This document shows, one piece after another, positions 42,665 to 51,069 of a stretch of 64,000 nt of DNA (within the stretch, counting starts at the first letter, position 1; every line of letters starts with the position of its first letter). The stretch lies in NCBI RefSeq assembly GCF_900141835.1, contig NZ_FQZD01000011.1:80086-144085 (forward strand), in the 5' to 3' direction. Position numbers and translations under genes: made by a program. The notes below the pieces were generated by a model that worked only from the letters and a program-made list of their open reading frames with translations, did no database searches and had not been told where the DNA came from. Origin of the DNA: Propionispora hippei DSM 15287. GTDB lineage: Bacteria; Bacillota; Negativicutes; Propionisporales; Propionisporaceae.

Positions 42665-43369
42665 TTGCAAAGAAACGAACGGTGGTTTCAGTTTCTTGCC
42701 GGTAAGACAGTTGCTGTTGCTGCCGGTTGTCTGATTGTGGTGGCGGCCGTATATTTGGGTTATCGGTCTTCCTACATCAGGTTTCCCGAGTCATTATCAA
42801 TAAACAATATACTGGTGTTTACCTTTTTGTTTGTACTGGCCGCACTAATCGCGGGACTGCTGTTCCGCAATATAGTGCAAATGGTTTTCGTGTCCCTGTT
42901 GTTAAAGAACGAGGTATTGTCAGCCGGTCCTGATTTGGTGATTAACCAGTCTGCTTTGCAAAAACCAGTTGTTCGCGGCCTGGAAATTCTGGTATCGATT
43001 TCGGTATGGGGACTTTTTCTATATTTTTTTCACTCCTTTTTTACGGCAGTTAGCTGGATTTTGGGAGGAAGGCTATTATATGGTGATTCGTTATCTCCTT
43101 CAATGATTGAGGGGACTGAAACCATACTGTTGATTTCCTTTCTATTTGCTTTAGCTATGTTTCTGGTCATGTTCAGTTGGGCCCAATGGAATTATTGGCG
43201 GTTTGGACGGCTGGAACGCCGCAAACCCCGCCCGCCTGTGCCATGTTCGGTGATTGCCGCTCAATACGGCATTCCGGAAAGAATAGTGCATAAGGCTACC
43301 ACTGTGAAGGTAGCAAGAATACTGACACAGGAGGTTGGTCTGGACCTGGAGGTAATTAAAGAAATGTAA
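42665..43369 (+). CDS. pgaD: PgaD-like synthase partner with N-terminal extension
   Basis: 234 residues from a TTG behind GAGGAG. Four predicted TM helices. The second half (INQSALQKPVVRGLEILVS, then FSWAQWNYWRFGRLERRKPR) follows PgaD, which with PgaC binds c-di-GMP. The Arg-rich stretch after the last TM helix is in the right place for that. PgaD is usually about 140-170 residues with two TM helices; here an additional two-helix block precedes it. Last gene of the operon. Confidence 0.8.
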   Translation: MQRNERWFQFLAGKTVAVAAGCLIVVAAVYLGYRSSYIRFPESLSINNILVFTFLFVLAALIAGLLFRNIVQMVFVSLLLKNEVLSAGPDLVINQSALQKPVVRGLEILVSISVWGLFLYFFHSFFTAVSWILGGRLLYGDSLSPSMIEGTETILLISFLFALAMFLVMFSWAQWNYWRFGRLERRKPRPPVPCSVIAAQYGIPERIVHKATTVKVARILTQEVGLDLEVIKEM

Positions 43370-43392
43370 CGCTTACTCAGAGAAATACCATA

Positions 43393-44268
43393 TCAGCCGT
43401 TGACAATCTTGCCACCGTTGCAGTGGAGGATCTGGCCGGACATGTAGGCGGAATCGGCAGAAGCTAAAAAGACATAGCAGGGAGCTGCCTCAAAGGGCTG
43501 ACCGGCATGCTGCATGGGTGTGTCTTGACCGAACTGGGCGATATCCTCGTCAGAAAAGGAAGCGGGAATTAACGGGGTCCAAATAGGGCCAGGCGCTACT
43601 CCGTTAACACGGATGCCCTGCTTGATAAGTGCCAGCGACAGGGAGCGGGTAAAGGCCACGATAGCGCCTTTAGTGGCTGAATAATCGATAAGCTTTTCGT
43701 TGCCGGCATAGGCGGTGACCGAGGCCGTGTTGATTATGGCAGCACCTGCTTTCAGGTAAGCCAGGGCGGCCTTTGTCAAATAGAAGCAGGAAAAAATATT
43801 CGTCCGGAAGGTTTTCTCCAATTGGGCGGCGGTGATGTTTGTCAGGGTGGTCTGCACATGCTGCTCACCGGCGTTGTTCACCAGGATATCCAATTGGCCC
43901 AGTTTTTTTACTGTCTGATCAACGGCTTGCCGGCAGAAGGCCTCGTCACCGATATCGCCGGACAATAACAGGCAGCGCCGCCCGGTTTTTTCGACGTACT
44001 CTTTTGTCTCTTTCGCATCGGCGTCTTCATTTAGGTAAACGATAGCCACATCAGCCCCCTCTTTGGCGAAAGCGATAGCTACGGCGCGGCCAATGCCGCT
44101 GTCGCCGCCACTGAGGAGGGCGACTTTTCCTGTCAGTTTACCGCCGGGCCGGTAATTGGCATCGTCAAAAACGGGACGGGGTTTCATTTGCGATTCGATG
44201 CCGGGCTGCTGCGCCTGATGCTGGGGCGGAAAAGCCGGCTGGCTGCTTGTATTTTTCTGTTGACTCAT
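43393..44268 (-). CDS. Short-chain dehydrogenase (YghA/general stress protein 39-like)
   Basis: 291 residues behind AAAGGAGG. A Gln/Pro-rich front (QPAFPPQHQAQQPGIESQMK) leads to the SDR fold: GGDSGIGRAVAIAFA (cofactor), NNAGEQ, catalytic Ser in INTASVTAYAG, and YSATKGAIVAF (Tyr and Lys). The long front and the SDR sequence are those of stress-induced oxidoreductases of the YghA/YdaD group. Substrate unknown. Convergent with pgaD, only 23 nt apart, with no obvious terminator between. Confidence 0.93.
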   Translation of the reverse strand: MSQQKNTSSQPAFPPQHQAQQPGIESQMKPRPVFDDANYRPGGKLTGKVALLSGGDSGIGRAVAIAFAKEGADVAIVYLNEDADAKETKEYVEKTGRRCLLLSGDIGDEAFCRQAVDQTVKKLGQLDILVNNAGEQHVQTTLTNITAAQLEKTFRTNIFSCFYLTKAALAYLKAGAAIINTASVTAYAGNEKLIDYSATKGAIVAFTRSLSLALIKQGIRVNGVAPGPIWTPLIPASFSDEDIAQFGQDTPMQHAGQPFEAAPCYVFLASADSAYMSGQILHCNGGKIVNG

Positions 44269-44475
44269 AATAGCCTCCTTTGAAAAAGTTGTATGGAAGG
44301 AACCTCTGGCTGATTTACACTGTGCGTACTAATGGAGCTTTTTCTACCTGCTTGTGTCAGCAAAACCTTGAATGCCTACTGGCTAGGTCAGGTGAAAAAT
44401 TATTGTCATACCGACAGGCAGTTAAAGCAGCGGTTCGTTAGAAGTTTTTCCCGTCTGTCGTTTTGTCATGCGCTC

Positions 44476-44505
44476 TTGGCGATAGACAACAATCATTGGT
44501 ATAAT
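44476..44505 (+). promoter_or_regulatory. Probable promoter
   Basis: TTGGCG, 18-nt spacer, TATAAT, ending about 44 nt before the ATG at 44549. Confidence 0.6.
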
Positions 44506-44548
44506 GTGGATGGGTGGAATTGATTTTTTCGAGGGGAGCGGCTGTTGA

Positions 44549-44917
44549 ATGAGAAGCATACACTTATCACAGGGAAGTGGGCGGACTAAAGTCAATTTGG
44601 TATGTGACCGGATGGGAGATAGTCTGGTGGTGCGAATCTTTAATGAAAATGAACACATTGGCGCTGTGGCGGTCGGCGAGTATGACCATGTCCGGGAACG
44701 GGCTTCGGGGTCACTGATTAACCGGCTGGGACATAAAGATGATGTGATTGCTTTGCCGGTGGCCCATAAAATTGCCCGCAAAACGAAAAAACCGGTTTGT
44801 GTCATTGCCGGCGTTCATTTGGATGATATTACCCCGGAAGAGATTACCGTGCTTACCGACTACTATGAGGCTATGGTGGATAAGCTGCTGGCCCGCCTAG
44901 AAGCGGGGCTGGCCTAG
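44549..44917 (+). CDS. LpdD-like small protein (122 aa)
   Basis: The sequence HIGAVAVGEYDHVRERASGS and DVIALPVAHKIARKTKKPVC, with a GVHLDDITPEEI end, resembles the LpdD/PAC4-like family annotated as prenylated-flavin-associated chaperones of UbiD-type decarboxylases. No UbiD or UbiX gene is close, so the role remains open. Start at ATG 44549 behind GAGGGG. Confidence 0.6.
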   Translation: MRSIHLSQGSGRTKVNLVCDRMGDSLVVRIFNENEHIGAVAVGEYDHVRERASGSLINRLGHKDDVIALPVAHKIARKTKKPVCVIAGVHLDDITPEEITVLTDYYEAMVDKLLARLEAGLA

Positions 44918-44960
44918 TACCAGTACCTTGTCAGCCTAAATCCAGTGAATACTGGCGGCC

Positions 44961-45051
44961 TATTTTCTGCCCGCTTTGTTGCCGTCAGTCAGCATACTAA
45001 CGGCATGTTTCGTTCCTTCGCCTCGCGCTGCGAAAAATAGTCTCGTCATTC
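44961..45051 (+). repeat. Intergenic repeat, copy 2
   Basis: CCCGCTTTGTTGCCG, a variable centre, then TTCCTT-GCCTCGC-GAAAAAT-TCTCG. The same blocks in the same order recur at 63081-63175, while neighbouring genes differ. It contains no ORF. Confidence 0.6.
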
Positions 45052-45083
45052 TTTTACTGCTTTAACACCGACAAGGTATTGGT

Positions 45084-45136
45084 GAAGAAAACAGCCTGCT
45101 TTATTTCATTCTGAAATAAGGCAGGCTGTTTTCTTC
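45084..45136. terminator. Bidirectional terminator
   Basis: GAAGAAAACAGCCTGC / GCAGGCTGTTTTCTTC continued by TTATTTCA / TGAAATAA, an almost unbroken 24-bp stem between convergent genes. Confidence 0.9.
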
Positions 45137-45140
45137 TTTT

Positions 45141-46586
45141 TTACAGTCGATAAGTTTTTATCAGTTCGGCCAAACGATACAGACCGGTAGCCAGATCGTC
45201 CAGTCGGGCATAGGCATAAGAAATTCGCAGGTTTTGGCTGGCTTGTTTGTCATATAGATTGCCGGGATTGAGCAGCAGGCCGTTGTCCAGGGCGGTATAA
45301 AAGAGCCGGTTCAGCGAAACAGGTTTTTTGAGCGTTAGCCACACATAGAAGCCTCCTTGCGGCACGGTCCAGGTGGCAATGCCGGCAAAGTACTGTTCCA
45401 GGATTTGGAGGCAGACGGTACGGCGGGCAAGCAGTTTGCCACGCAGACTGTCCACATGGCGGTAAAAGGCGCCGGAAGCCAACAGGCGATGCACAGCCCA
45501 TTGCGAGAGGGAACTGGAACCGTAATCAATCTGATTTTTGATATCGGCCAGACGGCTGATAACAGGTTCCGGCCCGGTAATCCAGCCAAGGCGCAGCCCC
45601 GGACTCAGCGCTTTGGAAAAGCTGCCGATATAGAGGACCAGGCCCTGTTTATCCAGCGCCTTTACCGGCAGCGGCGGCGGGCTGTCGAACCATAGCTCGC
45701 GGTATACGTCATCTTCAATGATTGGCAGCCGTTTGGCGGCGCAAAGAGCATACAGCTCCGCGCGACGTTTTTCCGTCATGGTTGTGCCGGTAGGGTTCTG
45801 AAAACAGGGAATGGTGTACAGGCAGCGGGACGCGGTGGCCGGGACGGCTTGCAGCGCCTCAAGCGAAATCCCCTCGTTGTCCATGGGAAGGCCACGCAGC
45901 GCGATGCCGGACGACTGGAAAAGATTGAGGGAAAAAAGATAGGAAGGGCGTTCCAGGTAGAGCGTGGAGCTGCGGTTGAGCAAGCCCAGGGAAATGAGCT
46001 GTAACGCCTGCAGCCCGCCGGATACGATTAACAGCGAGGCCGGTGTGGCGGCAATCTGCAGCCGTGCTAAGTAGCGGCAAAGCTCTTCCCGCAGCGGGTA
46101 CAGGCCAAGCGGTTCTTCATAGCCAAGACTGGTAATATGTTCACCAATGCTGCGAAGCGTGTCCTGCATCAGTTCCTTGGGGTAAAACTCGGGTGACAGT
46201 TCGCCGGTACCCAGCCGGATGACCCGATCATCAAATTCATAGGTATTGATTTTCTGAATGGTGGACAGGTTGGGCTGCTGCAGTCCCCTATGGGTATAGG
46301 GGGTCCACAGGGCGGCCGAGGAGGCAAGGACAGACCAGGAATTATTGGCAACCCGCGTACCGCTGCCGACGGAGGCCTCCAGCAGGCCGTCGGCGATTAG
46401 CTCGTTGAGCGCCGTATTGATGGTGCTGCGGTTGACCTTAAGAATGTCCGACATACTGCGCTGCGAGGGGATTTTGGTGCCTGGCGGCCATTCGCCGTTG
46501 GCGATCTTGTCTTTGATTTTTTCGATGATTTGTTTGTATAGCGTACTTGCCTGAGTTCTGTCAAGCTGCCAGTCGATGGTGTCCAT
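45141..46586 (-). CDS. MocR-type regulator (GntR helix-turn-helix fused to aminotransferase)
   Basis: 481 residues. Residues 1-75 form a GntR winged helix (LYKQIIEKIKDKIANGEWPP, IPSQRSMSDILKVNRSTIN). The rest is a fold type I aminotransferase domain with PCFQNPTGTTM, IIEDDVYRELWF and the PLP lysine in YIGSFSKALSPGLRLGW. MocR proteins sense PLP or an amino acid bound there. It is divergent from a LysE-type exporter gene, its probable target. GGGAGG ribosome site. Confidence 0.94.
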   Translation of the reverse strand: MDTIDWQLDRTQASTLYKQIIEKIKDKIANGEWPPGTKIPSQRSMSDILKVNRSTINTALNELIADGLLEASVGSGTRVANNSWSVLASSAALWTPYTHRGLQQPNLSTIQKINTYEFDDRVIRLGTGELSPEFYPKELMQDTLRSIGEHITSLGYEEPLGLYPLREELCRYLARLQIAATPASLLIVSGGLQALQLISLGLLNRSSTLYLERPSYLFSLNLFQSSGIALRGLPMDNEGISLEALQAVPATASRCLYTIPCFQNPTGTTMTEKRRAELYALCAAKRLPIIEDDVYRELWFDSPPPLPVKALDKQGLVLYIGSFSKALSPGLRLGWITGPEPVISRLADIKNQIDYGSSSLSQWAVHRLLASGAFYRHVDSLRGKLLARRTVCLQILEQYFAGIATWTVPQGGFYVWLTLKKPVSLNRLFYTALDNGLLLNPGNLYDKQASQNLRISYAYARLDDLATGLYRLAELIKTYRL

Positions 46587-46626
46587 ACAAAGCCTCCCCG
46601 TCGGATATCTGTCATGCTATGAACTT

Positions 46627-46697
46627 ATTGTAACAAAGTGGTTGGGTATTTTCCAGCAGGATTGGCTGGTTACAAAGAGATATTCAGTTATTACAAT
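46627..46697. promoter_or_regulatory. Candidate MocR operator region
   Basis: Between the divergent genes, ATTGTAACAA (46627-46636) and TTATTACAAT (46688-46697) are inverted, near-identical half-sites about 50 nt apart. GGTTACAAAG lies between them. MocR-family proteins commonly bind such separated repeats. Inferred from position and symmetry. Confidence 0.45.
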
Positions 46698-46727
46698 GAA
46701 GAAAAAGCACACATGGAGGATGGATAA

Positions 46728-47366
46728 ATGGTTGGGTATTCTATACAGGGGTTTTTGATGGGCATCGCCTATTTGGCGCCCATAGGCATGCAAAATTTAT
46801 ATGTGATTAATACGGCGTTGCGTAAAACCAGGTTAAAGGCCTACCAGGTGGCGCTACTGGTTACGCTGTTCGATATATCGTTGTCTATCTCCGCCTTTTG
46901 GGGGACCGGAAAAGTACTGGAGTCCATTCCGTTCTTAAAATGGGGCTTTTATCTGTTCGGCAGTCTGATCATTCTGGCCATCGGTATCGGTCTGCTGCGG
47001 ACACAACCGGAAAGTTCAGCGGATATCCAACTGGATGAATCTTTTTATAAGACGGTGTTTTTTACCTTCAGCGTGACCTGGCTGAATCCGCAGGCTTTGC
47101 TGGACAGCACCTTTATTTTGGGCGGATATCGCGCTTCGCTTGACGCCATGGCCAGTCTCTTCTTTATGTCCGGCGTCATTAGCGGGTCTTTTGTCTGGTT
47201 TTTCGGTCTGGTCACGCTGGTGGCCCGTTTTCGCCATCAATTAACGGCGGCCAGGCTGCGACTGATCAATGTAGTCTGCGGTGTTACCATTATTCTGTTT
47301 GGCATCAATCTGGGTTATAAGTTTCTCCAGGACGTGTTGGCCGGTTATCCTGTTTTATGGCATTAA
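46728..47366 (+). CDS. LysE/ArgO-family amino-acid exporter
   Basis: 212 residues, about six TM helices, from ATG 46728 behind TGGAGGA. AYLAPIGMQNLYVINTALRK matches the P-x-G-P-Q-N entry of LysE/ArgO exporters, and FSVTWLNPQALLDS matches the second conserved loop. Substrate is probably a basic or other amino acid. Divergent MocR regulator. Confidence 0.92.
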   Translation: MVGYSIQGFLMGIAYLAPIGMQNLYVINTALRKTRLKAYQVALLVTLFDISLSISAFWGTGKVLESIPFLKWGFYLFGSLIILAIGIGLLRTQPESSADIQLDESFYKTVFFTFSVTWLNPQALLDSTFILGGYRASLDAMASLFFMSGVISGSFVWFFGLVTLVARFRHQLTAARLRLINVVCGVTIILFGINLGYKFLQDVLAGYPVLWH

Positions 47367-47390
47367 TATTGGCCCGATCAATACCTCTTA

Positions 47391-47539
47391 TGAAGGCATT
47401 CATTGAAAAGAGTTTGCAGAAAATAGGAATAGCTCAGGGGTTTGACGGCAGTTTTTCCAATGAATCGGATTTTCCTGTGCGGATCAGTGTTAAGCAGGCG
47501 TCAGAATTGCGAGAGGCTGTCGGGCGGTTTAAAATCTAA
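47391..47539 (+). CDS. Possible small protein (49 aa)
   Basis: MKAFIEKSLQKIGIAQGFDG continues to AVGRFKI. It is followed by a terminator. The ribosome site is poor; an in-frame ATG at 47357 overlaps the exporter stop and would allow translational coupling. No family is recognised and it may not be real. Confidence 0.35.
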
Positions 47540-47551
47540 ATACGTAACAAT

Positions 47552-47573
47552 AAACCCGCTTAGGCGGGTTTTA
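47552..47573 (+). terminator. Rho-independent terminator
   Basis: AAACCCGC-TTAG-GCGGGTTT followed by TA and a T-rich stretch. Confidence 0.8.
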
Positions 47574-47658
47574 CTTTTAGAGGTTGTTTGAGGTAAGGAA
47601 CTATCTGTATAAAATGACCGGGCTATTGTGAAAATAAGGAAAGCTTCCTGACGGATTA

Positions 47659-47708
47659 TTGACTTTGGCAGAAAACAAATTATAATATATACTATACAGG
47701 GGTATAGT
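47659..47708 (+). promoter_or_regulatory. csoR-copA promoter with CsoR operator
   Basis: TTGACT (47659-47664), 16-nt spacer, TATAAT (47681-47686). It is followed by the palindrome ACTATAC-AGGG-GTATAGT (47691-47708), which fits the G-rich-centre operators of copper-sensing CsoR. Bound CsoR would block the start region. Confidence 0.8.
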
Positions 47709-47723
47709 AATGGAGGGTGAGCT

Positions 47724-47993
47724 GTGTTAAACGAACAGGAGCAGAAGAATATTAAGGCAAGACTGAGACGGATTGCCGGTCAGATAAACGGAATTGAAAA
47801 GATGGTGGAAGAACGGCGGTATTGTGTCGATACGCTGCAGCAGATTATGGCGGCCAGGTCGGCGCTTAATCAAGTGGCACTCATTATGTTGGAAAGCCAC
47901 ACTAAAAGCTGTGTAGTAACCGCGATTCAGGAAAATCGCACGGAAGAGTCGGTTAAAGAATTGATGGATGTATTGTCCAAGTTTGCGAAATAA
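47724..47993 (+). CDS. csoR: CsoR-type copper-sensing repressor
   Basis: 89 residues from GTG 47724 behind GGAGGGTGA. All-helical DUF156 fold: NIKARLRRIAGQINGIEKMV, then Cys34 (YCVDTLQQI), and His and Cys in LESHTKSC. This C-H-C triad binds Cu(I). Operator just upstream; copA 50 nt downstream. Confidence 0.95.
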   Translation: MLNEQEQKNIKARLRRIAGQINGIEKMVEERRYCVDTLQQIMAARSALNQVALIMLESHTKSCVVTAIQENRTEESVKELMDVLSKFAK

Positions 47994-48044
47994 CGGGTTC
48001 TGTTTCTACTAAGAACCTGGAAAAGTTAAGAGGGTGAAACCGGT

Positions 48045-50495
48045 ATGAATAAAATGCAAAGTGAAAGTTTGGTAACGTCTTCCTTTAAAATTGGCGGCAT
48101 GTCCTGCGCCGCTTGCTCCAGCCGGGTAGAGCGAGGCTTGGCCGGTCTGCCGGGGGTGGTCAAGGCGGCGGTCAATCTGGCAACCGAAAAAGCTTCGGTT
48201 ACCTACGAGCCTAAAGAAGTCAGTCTGCAGGAGCTGGCCAGGAAGGTGGAGGACTTAGGATATCAGACGTTTAAGGAAAAATATGAGTTTAATATAACCG
48301 GCATGCACTGCGCCGCTTGTTCAGCCAGAATAGAGCGGGCTGTCAGCAAACTGCCCGGCGTTTATCAGGCAGTGGTTAATCTGGCGGTGGAGAAAGCCGT
48401 TATTGAAGTGAATCCGGATGAGATCACCAGTGCCATGCTCGTCGCTAAAATTGAAAGCCTGGGCTTTGGTGCGCAACCGATTGCCGATAATGCCGGCGGC
48501 GAGGCCGGTACCGACCGTGAAAAGGCCGCCCGCCAACAAGATATAAAGCGGCAGCAGTTTAGGCTTGTCCTTTCGGCCATATTCTCGCTGCCCCTGATAC
48601 TGGCTATGGTGTTACATCTGATGGGAAGTGACGGACAGGTGACGGCGCTGTTGATGAACCCGTATCTGCAGTGGTTTTTGGCCACACCTGTCCAGTTTAT
48701 CGCCGGTGGGCAGTTTTACCGGGGAGCTTACCTGGCTTTAAAAAACGGTGGTGCCAATATGGATGTGTTGGTCGTGTTGGGAACGTCGGCTGCCTATTTT
48801 TACAGCATTGCCAATATGCTGTATTCGCCGCATAATTTGTATTTCGAAACTTCGGCCATACTGATTACGCTGATTATTCTGGGTAAGCTGCTGGAAGCCA
48901 GGGCCAAAGGGCGCACTTCGGAGGCCATCAAAGCGCTCATGGGACTGCAAGCCAAAACAGCCCGGGTGGTGCGGAACGGCAAAGAAGAGGAGATCCCTAT
49001 TGACCTTGTACAGGTCGGTGATGTCTTAGCCGTCCGGCCGGGAGAGAAAATTCCCGTTGACGGCGTGGTGGTGGAAGGCACATCAACGGTTGATGAATCC
49101 ATGCTGACCGGGGAAAGTTTGCCAGTTGAGAAAACGGTCGGCGATGCAGTGACCGGTGCGACTCTGAACCGGGTGGGGGCCTTTAAGTTTAAGGCCGCCC
49201 GGATTGGCAAAGATACGGCTTTGGCTCAGATTGTGCGCATTGTGGAAGAGGCCCAGGGGTCAAAGGCGCCGATTCAGCGGTTTGCCGACGTGGTTTCCGG
49301 TTATTTTGTACCGGTAGTAGTGGGGCTTGCCGTGCTTACCTTTCTCGTTTGGTATGTGATCGTCGATGCCGGTAATTTTTCACGGGCCTTAGTCAATTTT
49401 ACCGCGGTACTGGTTATTGCCTGCCCCTGCGCTTTAGGGTTGGCAACGCCGACCTCGATTATGGTAGGGACCGGCAAAGGGGCTGAAAACGGCATACTGA
49501 TCAAGGGTGCCGAGCATTTGGAACATGCCCACCGGATTACCACGCTGGTTTTGGATAAAACGGGGACGATTACCAAGGGTGAGCCGGAAGTAACCGATTT
49601 TACTAATTTGTCCGGTATGGCTGAGGCTGAACTATTGTCGCTGGCTGGGGGCGCGGAAAAAAACTCCGAGCATCCCCTGGCGCAGGCTATTGTCAGCTAT
49701 AGCCAAAAACAGGCTGCATTGCTGAGTGAACCTGCAACGTTCACGGCGATTCCCGGTCATGGGGTTGAGGCTGTGGTCGCCGGCAAACGCATTCTGCTGG
49801 GGACCCGGAAGCTGCTGCAAGAGCAGAATATTGACTTTGCCGGGCATATTCCGGCCATCGAAGCGATGGAGCAGCAGGGAAAGACTGTCATGCTGATGGC
49901 GGTCGAGGAAGAACTGGCCGGGTTGTTTGCCGTTGCCGATACGGTGAAACCGCGGTCGGTGGAGGCCATAGCCCAACTGCAGGCGCTGGGGATCGAGGTT
50001 TGGATGCTTACCGGCGACAACGAACGGACAGCCAGAGCCATTGCGGGGAGCGTGGGAATCACCCATGTTTTGGCGGAAGTTCTGCCTGAAGATAAAGCGC
50101 GAAAAGTAAAGGAACTGAAAGGTCAGGGGAAGATTGTTGCCATGGCCGGTGACGGTATTAACGACGCCCCGGCTTTAGCAACCGCCGATGTGGGGTTTGC
50201 TGTTGGAACAGGAACCGATGTGGCCATTGAGGCCGCCGATGTTACCTTAATGAACAGTGAACTGACCGGTATTGTGGCTGCTATACGGTTAAGCAAAGCG
50301 ACGATGAAAAACATCAAGCAAAATCTGTTCTGGGCCCTTGTCTATAACTCCTTGGGCATCCCGCTGGCTGCCGCCGGCTATCTGTCGCCGGTCATCGCCG
50401 GAGCGGCGATGGCCTTCAGTTCGGTTTCGGTTGTGACCAATGCGCTGCGTTTGAGAAATTTTGAACCCTATCATAAGGCTGAGCTTATAAAATAA
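48045..50495 (+). CDS. copA: Copper-exporting P1B-type ATPase CopA
   Basis: 816 residues. Two HMA domains ([16 protein letters not shown] near 20; [15 protein letters not shown] near 87), eight TM helices, the CPC motif in [15 protein letters not shown], phospho-Asp in [25 protein letters not shown] and [12 protein letters not shown]. The ALGLATP continuation of CPC and the CsoR-linked position identify a Cu(I) exporter, in contrast to the CPCALVIS pump at 1.5 kb. Confidence 0.97.
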   Translation: MNKMQSESLVTSSFKIGGMSCAACSSRVERGLAGLPGVVKAAVNLATEKASVTYEPKEVSLQELARKVEDLGYQTFKEKYEFNITGMHCAACSARIERAVSKLPGVYQAVVNLAVEKAVIEVNPDEITSAMLVAKIESLGFGAQPIADNAGGEAGTDREKAARQQDIKRQQFRLVLSAIFSLPLILAMVLHLMGSDGQVTALLMNPYLQWFLATPVQFIAGGQFYRGAYLALKNGGANMDVLVVLGTSAAYFYSIANMLYSPHNLYFETSAILITLIILGKLLEARAKGRTSEAIKALMGLQAKTARVVRNGKEEEIPIDLVQVGDVLAVRPGEKIPVDGVVVEGTSTVDESMLTGESLPVEKTVGDAVTGATLNRVGAFKFKAARIGKDTALAQIVRIVEEAQGSKAPIQRFADVVSGYFVPVVVGLAVLTFLVWYVIVDAGNFSRALVNFTAVLVIACPCALGLATPTSIMVGTGKGAENGILIKGAEHLEHAHRITTLVLDKTGTITKGEPEVTDFTNLSGMAEAELLSLAGGAEKNSEHPLAQAIVSYSQKQAALLSEPATFTAIPGHGVEAVVAGKRILLGTRKLLQEQNIDFAGHIPAIEAMEQQGKTVMLMAVEEELAGLFAVADTVKPRSVEAIAQLQALGIEVWMLTGDNERTARAIAGSVGITHVLAEVLPEDKARKVKELKGQGKIVAMAGDGINDAPALATADVGFAVGTGTDVAIEAADVTLMNSELTGIVAAIRLSKATMKNIKQNLFWALVYNSLGIPLAAAGYLSPVIAGAAMAFSSVSVVTNALRLRNFEPYHKAELIK

Positions 50496-50500
50496 AACAG

Positions 50501-50545
50501 AGACTATTCTTTAAATGATAAAACTTATTTAAAGAATAGTCTTTT
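50501..50545 (+). terminator. Rho-independent terminator
   Basis: AGACTATTCTTTAAAT and its exact complement around a 10-nt loop, then TTTTC. Confidence 0.9.
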
Positions 50546-50667
50546 CTTATATTTGCAGGGCTGCATTACTTATTTTTGAACAGTTTTTTATATAGCGTAA
50601 TAAATTCTAGATATAAAGCGTTTTTTGGGCAAAATAGGTGAGTTATGAATAATTTTCAAGGTATTTC

Positions 50668-50695
50668 TTGACAATTTAAATTTTTTTATTATAAT
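50668..50695 (+). promoter_or_regulatory. Strong promoter of the pel operon
   Basis: TTGACA (50668-50673), 16-nt spacer, TATAAT (50690-50695), both perfect hexamers. Preceded by an AT-rich stretch. Confidence 0.9.
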
Positions 50696-50724
50696 GAAGC
50701 TTATGTTGTTAGAGGAAAATAATA

Positions 50725-50806
50725 CAAGATATGGCAAACTTGATGAAAATCAAGGTCGCAAAGCTATGGGTCTAAGTACAGTTTTGTATATGACTGCCAA
50801 GTTGCT
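50725..50806 (+). ncRNA. Cyclic di-GMP-I riboswitch of the pel operon
   Basis: TGGCAAAC (50732-50739), the perfect stem CTTGAT-GAAA-ATCAAG, GGTCGCAAAGC, ATGGGTCTAAG, and TATGACTGCCAAGTTGC at the 3' side. The tetraloop, CAAAG core and receptor are all present. The next gene is the first of the pel operon. Confidence 0.94.
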
Positions 50807-50831
50807 GATGTAACTTGGCAGTCATTTTTTT
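50790..50831 (+). terminator. Terminator overlapping the pel aptamer
   Basis: ATGACTGCCAAGTT pairs perfectly with AACTTGGCAGTCAT, then seven T residues. The 5' arm is the conserved 3' part of the aptamer, so ligand-bound aptamer should prevent termination (ON switch). Confidence 0.9.
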
Positions 50832-51069
50832 GTGTTTTTTAAAAGGGATGAATTTGACTGGTTGAAAAAAATAATAAACTATACTTTCGTATAGTGTCAA
50901 ATTTGTAAACCTTTACTATAGTTACAAATGCTTTTGCGCAGTTATCATAACAATTTTCCATAAATCTTATTGCAATGACAGACATAATAGTTAGTTTTCA
51001 TTTTATCTATTATCTATCTTGGATTTCTATAAAACTATTTGAAAACATAACCTAGGGGGGAGAAATGGA
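50832..51069 (+). other. AT-rich untranslated leader of the pel operon
   Basis: About 240 nt without an ORF. It contains ACTATAC-TTTC-GTATAGT (50878-50895), with the same arms and spacing as the CsoR operator at 47691 but without its G-rich centre, and a TTGACT at 50854. No convincing second promoter is seen. Confidence 0.45.

Noticed and set aside
44332..44523. A 63-codon plus-strand ORF between the SDR and LpdD-like genes
   Set aside because: No ribosome site, Cys/Trp/His-rich random composition, and it overlaps the promoter of the next gene.
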